Both the position numbers and the translations under genes were made by a program. Positions 20,067 to 26,780 of a DNA stretch of 64,000 nt are shown here, piece after piece. The notes beneath the pieces were generated by a model that worked only from the letters and a program-made list of their open reading frames with translations, did no database searches and was not told the origin of the DNA. The stretch covers positions 2,655,501 to 2,719,500 of the forward strand of contig NZ_CP027666.1 of NCBI RefSeq assembly GCF_003008535.1. The letters run 5' to 3'. The DNA comes from Ottowia oryzae. Lineage in GTDB: Bacteria; Pseudomonadota; Gammaproteobacteria; Burkholderiales; Burkholderiaceae_C. Every line of letters begins with the position of its first letter. Within the stretch, counting starts at the first letter, position 1.

Positions 20067-20127
20067 ACGGCTCTGGCGCCCTACCCACCAGCGCCGGCAG
20101 CTATTTATATAATAGCATCAAACTTCG
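20067..20127. repeat. dispersed palindromic element copy 3, between convergent operons
   Basis: CTCTGGCGCC (20071-20080) and GCGCCGGCAG (20091-20100) form the imperfect arms. The AT-rich end reads AGCTATTTATATAATAGCA (20099-20117), which closely matches the end of copy 13 (AGCTATTTACTTCATAGCA). It is the only feature between the glycosyltransferase stop and the ketoreductase stop. It may serve as a two-way transcription barrier. Confidence 0.75.
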
Positions 20128-20178
20128 TTTGTCTTCGCGTCAAACGTTCGTCACGCCGCAGCGGCGCCAGCCCCACGC

Positions 20179-20934
20179 TTACTGATACAGCGCCCCGTTG
20201 ATGCCGATGGTCTGCCCGCTGATGTAGGCGGCGCGGTCTGAAGCCAAAAACGCCACCAGATCGGCCACCTCTTGCGGCTGGCCAGCGCGCTGCATGGGCA
20301 CCATGCGCTTGATGGCGTCGGCGTCGAACGCACCCGCGCTCATGTCGCTGGCGATGATGCCCGGCGCCACCGCGTTCACCGTCACGCCTCGGCTGGCGCA
20401 TTCCAGCGCCAGCGATTTCACGGCCGCGTGCAGCGCGCCCTTGGCCGCCGCGTAGTTGACCTGCCCCCGGTTGCCCGCCTGCCCGGCCACCGACGTGATG
20501 GCGACAATGCGCCCCCAGCGCGTGCGCAGCATGGGCAGCATCAGGGGCTGGGCCACGTTGTAAAAACCGTTCAGGTTCACGTCGATCACGCGCTGCCATT
20601 GCAACGGCGTCATCCCCGCGAAAACCGCATCGTCGTGCACGCCCGCGTTGGCCACCAGCACCTGTACCGGGCCGCGCGCCAACACCTCGGCCAGCGCGGC
20701 CGCGCAGGCAGCGGCATCGGTCACGTCGAACACCAGCGCCTCGGCCGAGTGGCCAGCCGCTTGCAGCTCGGCCACCAGCGCCTCCACCGCGGCGCGGCCC
20801 GTGTTGGCGTGCGCCAGCACATGAAAGCCGTCTGCCGCCAGCGTGCGCGCAATGGCGCCGCCGAGGGCGCCACTGGCGCCCGTGACCAAGGCCTTGCGAC
20901 GCGCGGGCGCTTTGAGGTGTTCAGAAGCTGTCAT
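20179..20934 (-). CDS. 3-ketoacyl-ACP reductase (FabG-like, ApeQ-like)
   Basis: This short-chain dehydrogenase has 251 residues. The nucleotide motif is VTGASGALGGAIA, then NAG (VLVANAGVHDD), the catalytic Ser in IVAITSVAGQAGNRG, and the YxxxK pair in VNYAAAKGAL (near 160-164). It would reduce the 3-keto group in each round of polyene extension. It is the last gene of the minus-strand operon and overlaps the dehydratase by 4 bp. Context separates it from the housekeeping fabG. Confidence 0.9.
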   Translation of the reverse strand: MTASEHLKAPARRKALVTGASGALGGAIARTLAADGFHVLAHANTGRAAVEALVAELQAAGHSAEALVFDVTDAAACAAALAEVLARGPVQVLVANAGVHDDAVFAGMTPLQWQRVIDVNLNGFYNVAQPLMLPMLRTRWGRIVAITSVAGQAGNRGQVNYAAAKGALHAAVKSLALECASRGVTVNAVAPGIIASDMSAGAFDADAIKRMVPMQRAGQPQEVADLVAFLASDRAAYISGQTIGINGALYQ

Positions 20935-21416
20935 GACGAAACAAGAGGGGCAGCGTCCAGCATGACCACGGCGCGGCCATCGACCAGCGGGCGACCATCC
21001 TCGGCGCTGATCGCGAACGTATAGACACTGTGGTCGCCGTTGTCGGCATCGCTGCGGGCTTGCACAGTCAGCCGGCCGGGCACGTCGTCCAGGCGCGGCA
21101 CGTGCAGCGCAACCGACCGCACGCTGACCAAAAAACCCATGGTGGGCGCAGGCACCTGGCGCGCCTGCGCCGCCAGAGCGCCATGCAGCGCCATGGCCTG
21201 CGCGGCGTACTCGATGCCGCAGGCGGCGCCCAGGCGGCCGCCTTCGCGCAGCGGGTTGTCGGCGTCGGTGTGGCTGATGGCGCTGCAGACGGATTCGGTC
21301 GCCGACATGCGATCCACCCGGTCCAGCAGGCACATGCGGCCCTGGTGCGGGATGCGCGCTGCGATCCAGTCGCGGCCCTGGCCGGCAGCGGCGTCAAAAA
21401 CGGTGTCGGCGCTCAT
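20931..21416 (-). CDS. hotdog-fold 3-hydroxyacyl-ACP dehydratase (ApeP-like)
   Basis: The 161-residue protein has the pattern IAARIPHQGRMCLLDRVDR and PLREGGRLGAACGIEYAAQAMALHG, typical of the dehydratases of aryl polyene clusters. Together with the small dehydratase at 13251 it gives two dehydratase subunits, as in characterised systems where they may work as partners. It overlaps the chain-length factor and the ketoreductase by 4 bp each. Confidence 0.82.
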   Translation of the reverse strand: MSADTVFDAAAGQGRDWIAARIPHQGRMCLLDRVDRMSATESVCSAISHTDADNPLREGGRLGAACGIEYAAQAMALHGALAAQARQVPAPTMGFLVSVRSVALHVPRLDDVPGRLTVQARSDADNGDHSVYTFAISAEDGRPLVDGRAVVMLDAAPLVSS

Positions 21417-22285
21417 GCGTGCGCAGGTGCTGGATGCACGGCGCCCGCCATCGGCACTACGGTGACTTGCAGCACCTGCGGCGGCAGGTATTCAACGTTG
21501 ACCTCTAGCGGTTGATTTGCCGGGCGCAGCATCGCCGCCACCAAGGGCAAGCCCAACAAGGGCGGTATGCCAGCGGTGGCGGCCACCAAGGTCGGGTTGG
21601 CGCCGCTCAACACAGCCGCCAGCGCGGTAGCTTCGCCATCGCGCAGTGCGCCCCGGCGCGGCAGGCGCAGCTCGGCCAGCGCGCGCGGGCCGCGCGTGGG
21701 CGACAGCACCAGCGCCAGCGCTGACGTATCTGCAATAGGCCGCTTGGCATGCAGCGGCGGCGGGTATTCGCTGTCACCGGCCACCAGCAGGATGGGGGCC
21801 TGCGAGGTGTGCGCCTGCACGATCGCCTCTAGCAAACCCGCGCCAAAGCTGGCGTCGTACGCGCCCAGCACCTGCGCGGCGGGGGTGGCGCCGGTGGCGA
21901 TGGACCAGTAGCCCGATGCCGCGTTGTGCACCGAGTTGTGAAAGCGCGTGGGCGAGATCTGCCCATCGCCGCTGGCCAGCTGTTCGCACAGCGCGTGGCA
22001 GTTGTGGCCGTCGCCGCCTGATGCGGCGAACACGTTGGCCAGACTGGCCGGGTCGCGCCCAGCCATCTGGCAGGCCTGCAGGCCAGCGGCCAGCGTGGCC
22101 TTGACGATGCGGCTGGCGCGGCGGCGCTCGGCTGCGGGCAGCACTTCGGGCGCGGGTAAGACGGTAGCGGCGGCGACGTACGCCTCCTCGCCCTTCAACA
22201 CCGCTGCGGCGTGGGGCCAGCCATTCAGGCCCGGCGCCACGATGCCGACACCTTCCACCCAGACGCTGAGGCAATCGGTATTCAT
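21413..22285 (-). CDS. ketosynthase-like chain-length factor without active-site Cys
   Basis: The 290-residue protein is a shortened thiolase-fold ketosynthase. Typical segments are VEGVGIVAPGLNGW, FAASGGDGHNCHALCEQLAS and RFHNSVHNAASGYWSIATG. Where the partner enzyme has TACSSS, this one has GAYDASFGAG. An Asp near residue 144 replaces the nucleophilic Cys, so it cannot be an ordinary condensing enzyme. In aryl polyene systems such a protein pairs with the active ketosynthase and sets chain length. It overlaps both neighbours by 4 bp. Confidence 0.82.
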   Translation of the reverse strand: MNTDCLSVWVEGVGIVAPGLNGWPHAAAVLKGEEAYVAAATVLPAPEVLPAAERRRASRIVKATLAAGLQACQMAGRDPASLANVFAASGGDGHNCHALCEQLASGDGQISPTRFHNSVHNAASGYWSIATGATPAAQVLGAYDASFGAGLLEAIVQAHTSQAPILLVAGDSEYPPPLHAKRPIADTSALALVLSPTRGPRALAELRLPRRGALRDGEATALAAVLSGANPTLVAATAGIPPLLGLPLVAAMLRPANQPLEVNVEYLPPQVLQVTVVPMAGAVHPAPAHA

Positions 22286-23496
22286 GCCACCTCCTGCCGC
22301 GACAGCACCAGGCTGGCGTTGCTGCCGCCAAAGCCGAATGAATTTGATAGCACGTGGCGCAGGCTGGGCAAGCGCTGGGGCACTGAAACAATGTTGAGCG
22401 GAATGGCCGGGTCAGGCGTTTGCATGCCCACGCTCCCGGGCAGCAGGCCGTGTTGCAGCGCCAGCGCGCTGACCACCGCTTCCACCGCGCCCGCCGCGCC
22501 CAGCGTGTGGCCCGTCATGCCTTTGGTGGAGCTGCTGGGCACGGCCGGATGGTCGGCAAACACGGCGGCCACGCCCCGGCCTTCGGACAAATCGTTGGCC
22601 GGGGTGGCCGTGCCGTGCAGGTTGATGTAGCCAATGTCCTGGGGCGACAGCGCCGCGCGCTGCAGCGCCTGCGCCATGGCCGCACGCGCGCCACGCCCTT
22701 CGGGGTGCGGTGCCGACATGTGGTGCGCGTCGCTGGATTCGCCCCAGCCCGCCAGCACGATGCGGGGGCCGGGTTGCTCAGGGGCCGCGTCGGCGCGCTC
22801 CAGCAGCGCGAAGGCAGCGGCTTCGCCGATCGACAGGCCTTGCCGGTGCGCATCGCCCGGGCGGCACGGCTCGGGCGAAGTCAGCTCCAGCGACGAAAAG
22901 CCGTACAGCGTGGTCAGGCACAGCGAATCCACCCCGCCCACGATGGCCGCGTCGGCCAGCCCGGCGCTGATCAGGCGGTCGGCCGCCGCAAACGCCTTGG
23001 CGGATGACGAGCAGGCGGTGGAAATGGTGAACGCCGGGCCGCGCAGGCCCAGCCCATCGCGCACAAAGCTGGCCAGCGCACCGGTGTTGTGCGTGGCACG
23101 GTAGTCGAACCACGCGGGCAGCGCACCGTCGGCGTCGCGTTCGTGGTACGCCGCTTCGGCCGAAAGGATGCCCGAGGTGCTGGTGCCCAGAATTAGGGCC
23201 ACGCGGTCGGCGCCATGGCGGCGGATTGCCGCGCGCGCGGCCTGCTCGAAGCCGTCGGCCTGCAAGCCCAGCAGCGCCAGGCGATGGTTGCGGCAATCGT
23301 AGGCGGCCAGCTCGGGCGGCAGTTTCACGCCGTTCACGCCCGGCACTTCACCGATCCAGGTGGCGATCTGCGCAGTTTCGAAGTCACAGTGCTTCAGGCC
23401 CGAAGTGCCGCCCTGCAGTGCCGCCAGCAGCGGCGCGTTGCCCACACCCAGAGCGGTGGTGGCGGTGAAAGCGCTCAGTACCAATGGCTGGGTCAT
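22282..23496 (-). CDS. beta-ketoacyl-ACP synthase (FabF/ApeO-like)
   Basis: The 404-residue condensing enzyme has a complete active site: Cys in TISTACSSSAKAF (near 162), His in INLHGTATPANDLSE, and His in GMTGHTLGAAGAVEAV. The closing SNSFGFGGSNASLVLS is also present. It would carry out the decarboxylative condensations that build the polyene. It is co-encoded with the Cys-less partner (4-bp overlap), which fits a heterodimer. A sequence resembling the dispersed repeat near 22335 is just the codons of the conserved SNSFGFG motif. Confidence 0.9.
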   Translation of the reverse strand: MTQPLVLSAFTATTALGVGNAPLLAALQGGTSGLKHCDFETAQIATWIGEVPGVNGVKLPPELAAYDCRNHRLALLGLQADGFEQAARAAIRRHGADRVALILGTSTSGILSAEAAYHERDADGALPAWFDYRATHNTGALASFVRDGLGLRGPAFTISTACSSSAKAFAAADRLISAGLADAAIVGGVDSLCLTTLYGFSSLELTSPEPCRPGDAHRQGLSIGEAAAFALLERADAAPEQPGPRIVLAGWGESSDAHHMSAPHPEGRGARAAMAQALQRAALSPQDIGYINLHGTATPANDLSEGRGVAAVFADHPAVPSSSTKGMTGHTLGAAGAVEAVVSALALQHGLLPGSVGMQTPDPAIPLNIVSVPQRLPSLRHVLSNSFGFGGSNASLVLSRQEVA

Positions 23497-24359
23497 GCCG
23501 CGCCCTCAGCGGGCGAATGGGGCACGTGGGCGATCAGCAGCACATTGGCGAAAGGCAGGCCGCCCGGCGTGGGAACGGCGTGCACCTGAAAACCCAGCGC
23601 GTGCAGCGCGGCAGACCAATCCGCGACAGGCCGGCAGTGCAGGCGCGCCCAGCCGTGGCCGCGGCCCAGCGTGATGGTCTGATCGGCCCAGCGGCTCAGT
23701 CGATAAGGCCAGCCGCCCGAGGCATCGCCCACCCGCATCACCAGCACCCCGCCGGGCGCCAGCGCCGTGCGGATGCGCTGCAGCACGCCGTCTTGCGCGT
23801 CTGGCGGGATGTAGTGAACAACGTCCAGGATGGTGACCACATCCACCAGGCCGAAATCGGCCTGGCAGATGTCGGCGTGCTCGACCTGCACGCGCGGCTC
23901 GTCGGCAAAACCAGCCTGCCCGCGCGCCACGTCGGCGGGCATCAATTCCAGCGCGCGGACGGTGGCCACGCGGGGCGGCTCGGGCCAGCCCTCGGGCCAG
24001 CGGCCTTCATCGGCCAGGTCGCGCGCAGCGACCATCCACGACGCAAACACCGCCTGCCCGCAACCCAGATCCAGAAACCGCGTGCCCACGCCGCGCTGGC
24101 CTGAAAAAGCGCCCAGACGCAGCAGCTCGATGAACATCGGGTCGCCGCCCAGCTTGCCGCGCGCGAAGTGGTAGGCAAACCGGCCGTTGCTGCGGTAGCG
24201 CTGGCTGGCCAGATCGACCAATTGGCGCTGCAGCGCGCGCACCGGCGCCGAGCCCGCCGCGGGTGCGCCGCGACTGGCGTGGCGCGCACGCGCAGGCGCA
24301 GCGTCAAACACGGTGGTGGAGCCGCCTCCCATTACGGCGCCGCCGTATTCGTTGTTCAT
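23493..24359 (-). CDS. class I SAM-dependent methyltransferase
   Basis: The 288-residue protein has the SAM-binding motif FLDLGCGQAVFASWM, an acidic loop in VRALELMPADV, and VVTILDVVHYIPPDAQDGVLQRIRTALAPGGVLVMRVGD, all in the expected Rossmann order. Methyltransferases in aryl polyene clusters O-methylate the aromatic head group; this is inferred from context. The ATG at 24359 overlaps the deacetylase stop by 4 bp; a slightly longer start at 24377 exists. It overlaps the ketosynthase by 4 bp. Confidence 0.85.
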   Translation of the reverse strand: MNNEYGGAVMGGGSTTVFDAAPARARHASRGAPAAGSAPVRALQRQLVDLASQRYRSNGRFAYHFARGKLGGDPMFIELLRLGAFSGQRGVGTRFLDLGCGQAVFASWMVAARDLADEGRWPEGWPEPPRVATVRALELMPADVARGQAGFADEPRVQVEHADICQADFGLVDVVTILDVVHYIPPDAQDGVLQRIRTALAPGGVLVMRVGDASGGWPYRLSRWADQTITLGRGHGWARLHCRPVADWSAALHALGFQVHAVPTPGGLPFANVLLIAHVPHSPAEGAA

Positions 24360-25210
24360 ACGGTGATCCCTCGCCACTCCATAGTTGTTGTCTCTGGCAC
24401 TGCGTCCGCCAGCGGTACGCAGCGCAGGCCCTGGGCCTGCAACGCCGCCAGCACGCGCGGCAACACCGCCAGCACGACAGGCTGGCCGCTCGGCGTGGGT
24501 GCGGCGTGGCCGTCGTGCATCAGCAATACATCGCCCGCCGCCAGGCCGCGTGTGAGGCGCTGGTAAACCGCCTCGGCGTCGCCGGTGCGCGTGTCGTAGC
24601 CGCGGCGCGTCCAGGCGGCCAGGCGCAGGCCTTGCCGCGCCAGAATCGGGTCAAGCCAAGGGTTGCGCAGCCCGGCAACGGCGCGAAAAAACCGCGGCGC
24701 TCTGCCCGTCACCGCCTCTACCGCCGCCTGCCCGCCCGCCACCTGCTGGGCCATGCGCCGCCAGCCCATGGCGGCAAAAAGATTGGGGTGGGTGTCGGTG
24801 TGGTTTTCGATATGGTGGCCGCGCCGCACGATGTCGCGCGCCAGATCGGGGTGCCGGCGCAGTTGATCGCCCACGCAGAAGAAGGTGGCGCGCGCGCCCG
24901 CGGCGTCCAGCTGGGCCAGCACCTGCGGGGTGACGAGCGGGTCTGGCCCATCGTCAAAAGTCAGGGCCACTTCGCCGCGCGCGGCGGCCTCGGGCGGCAG
25001 GCGCGTGAGGTTGGCGCCCAGCAGGCGGCTGCGCGGCCACAGGCCGGCCGTGGCCAGGATCACGTGGTTGGCCACCACCCAGCCCAGCCACACCGGCCAC
25101 TGGCTTGGCCAAGCCAGCACGGCAAGCAGCGCCAGCCCGTGCAGAGCGGCGCTGAGGCGCAAAAACAGGCTGGGCCGCCACGGCGTGGCGGGTGGGAGCG
25201 GGAAAGCCAT
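24356..25210 (-). CDS. polysaccharide deacetylase family (NodB domain) protein
   Basis: From the ATG at 25210 the product has 284 residues. One or two hydrophobic segments come first (LSAALHGLALLAVLAWPSQWPVWLGWVVAN), then the NodB domain. ALTFDDGPDPLVTPQVL (catalytic Asp and metal Asp), HHIENHTDTHPNLFA (metal His pair) and VLLMHDGHAAPTPSG are present. It is the first gene of the minus-strand half of the pigment cluster and couples to the methyltransferase by ATGA. Its substrate is unknown; a sugar amide on the glycosylated product is one possibility. A longer frame to 25303 has no support. Confidence 0.82.
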   Translation of the reverse strand: MAFPLPPATPWRPSLFLRLSAALHGLALLAVLAWPSQWPVWLGWVVANHVILATAGLWPRSRLLGANLTRLPPEAAARGEVALTFDDGPDPLVTPQVLAQLDAAGARATFFCVGDQLRRHPDLARDIVRRGHHIENHTDTHPNLFAAMGWRRMAQQVAGGQAAVEAVTGRAPRFFRAVAGLRNPWLDPILARQGLRLAAWTRRGYDTRTGDAEAVYQRLTRGLAAGDVLLMHDGHAAPTPSGQPVVLAVLPRVLAALQAQGLRCVPLADAVPETTTMEWRGITV

Positions 25211-25273
25211 GGGGCGATTATGGTGCAGCAGGTGTAACGCGCGGCTGACACTTGACCTGGTCAACCCCCTCAC

Positions 25274-25330
25274 AAGCAAAAGCGCCTCCAGCGCAGACCC
25301 CACCGGCGCTGCAAGCTATCACTTTTGATG
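25274..25330. repeat. dispersed palindromic element copy 4, upstream of chrA
   Basis: AGCGCCTCCAGCGCAG (25281-25296) is followed by GGCGCTGCAAGCTATC (25305-25320) and an AT-rich end (ACTTTTGAT, 25321-25329). The right half fits the GCGC-nn-GCAGCTAT layout with one extra base. It fills the gap between two divergent genes and ends exactly where the possible chrA ATG begins. Confidence 0.65.
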
Positions 25331-26662
25331 AGATCAAGCGCGTTTCACACTGTCACACACGCGCGCTATCCTGCCCCGGTGTACGACCCGTTTGATTCAA
25401 GCCACACGGCCCCCCCGCCGCGCCGCTCGCCGCGTACGCTGGCCGACATCGCTGGGGTCTTCTTGCGCCTTGGGGTAACGTCTTTCGGCGGGCCGGTGGC
25501 GCACCTGGGTTACTTCCGCACCGAATTCGTCGAACGCCGCCGCTGGCTGACCGATACGGCCTATGCCGAGCTGGTGGCGCTGTGCCAGTTTTTGCCCGGC
25601 CCGACCAGCAGCCAGGTGGGCTTTGCCATTGGCCTGCAGCGCGGCGGCTGGGCGGGCGCGGTGCTCGCCTGGCTGGGCTTCACGCTGCCATCGGCCCTGC
25701 TCTTGATCGCGTTGGCGCTGGGCCTGGCGCAGCTCGATCTGCGCCAGCCCGCCCTGGCCGGCGCCCTGCACGGGCTCAAGCTGGCCGCCGTGGCGGTGGT
25801 GGCCCACGCGGTGTGGGGCATGGCCCGCACGCTGTGCCCGGATGCGCCGCGCCGCACCTTGGCAGCGCTGGCCACCGCCATCGCCCTGGCCTGGAGCGGG
25901 CCGTGGGCGCAGTGGTGGCTGATCGTTGCCGCTGCCGCGTGGGGTGCCACGGGGCGTATCGGACACGCCGCCGGCCAACCTAGCGCCCAGGCGATTGCCG
26001 AGACGAATGACGCGCGCGGCCCGGCCAATGGCGCACACCAATCGCTGCGCGCCGCCGCCGGGTGGTTCGCCGCGTTCATCCTGCTGCTGATCGGCCTGCC
26101 GGTGTTGGCGCGGGCGACGGGCAGTGCAGCCGCCGAACTGGTGGCGGTGTTCTATCGCGCTGGCGCGCTCGTCTTCGGCGGCGGGCACGTCGTGCTGCCC
26201 TTACTGCAGGCCGAAGTGGTGCCGCGCGGCTGGCTGGATCTGGACACCTTCCTGGCGGGCTACGGCGCAGCGCAGGCGGTGCCGGGGCCGCTGTTCACGT
26301 TTGCAGCGTTCGTCGGCGCGGCGCGGACCGTCGCGCCCAACGGCTGGGCTGGCGGCCTGATGGCTTTGGTGGCCGTGTTTGCGCCCGCCATGCTGGTGCT
26401 GCTGGCGGCATTGCCCGCGTGGAGCCGGCTGCGTCACCTGGCCCGCGCGCGCAGCGCGCTGGCCGCCGTCAACGCGGCGGTGGTCGGCCTGCTGCTGGCG
26501 ACCTGGCTGGGCCTGCTGCGGCCCAGCATCGGCAGCGCCGCCGACGTGCTGATTGCCCTGGTGGCCGCGCTGGCGCTGATTGGCGCACGCGTACCGCCCT
26601 GGCTGGTGGCGCTGGGGTGTGCCCTGGCCGGTGGGGCGCTGGCGGGCTGGGCGCCTCAGTAA
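25328..26662 (+). CDS. chrA: chromate efflux transporter ChrA
   Basis: The protein has two homologous CHR halves and about ten membrane helices. The first half starts VFLRLGVTSFGGPVAHLGYF and contains the hallmark CQFLPGPTSSQVGFAIGLQRGG. The second half has FYRAGALVFGGGHVVLPLL and GYGAAQAVPGPLFTFAAFVG. Such long-chain CHR proteins export chromate by proton antiport, although relatives may carry other anions. The ATG at 25328 gives 444 residues. A GTG at 25379, just after TTCACA-17-TATCCT promoter-like boxes (25345-25373), would give 427 and is equally plausible. Confidence 0.9.
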   Translation: MRSSAFHTVTHARYPAPVYDPFDSSHTAPPPRRSPRTLADIAGVFLRLGVTSFGGPVAHLGYFRTEFVERRRWLTDTAYAELVALCQFLPGPTSSQVGFAIGLQRGGWAGAVLAWLGFTLPSALLLIALALGLAQLDLRQPALAGALHGLKLAAVAVVAHAVWGMARTLCPDAPRRTLAALATAIALAWSGPWAQWWLIVAAAAWGATGRIGHAAGQPSAQAIAETNDARGPANGAHQSLRAAAGWFAAFILLLIGLPVLARATGSAAAELVAVFYRAGALVFGGGHVVLPLLQAEVVPRGWLDLDTFLAGYGAAQAVPGPLFTFAAFVGAARTVAPNGWAGGLMALVAVFAPAMLVLLAALPAWSRLRHLARARSALAAVNAAVVGLLLATWLGLLRPSIGSAADVLIALVAALALIGARVPPWLVALGCALAGGALAGWAPQ

Positions 26663-26780
26663 AGAAGATTACGGTCTGAGCCTGCGCCGGTATTGGCCCC
26701 GCCGCTACTGCGTTGATAGCGCAACCGCGCGGATTCCCGTCGCTTGCTTGAACACAAAGGCTGCCCGGCGTGCCCCGCCC

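Noticed and set aside
22325..22365. Sequence near GATAGCACGTGGCGCAG resembling the dispersed element in the ketosynthase gene
   Set aside because: It encodes the conserved SNSFGFGG motif, lacks the second arm and the flanks, and is best explained by coding constraint.
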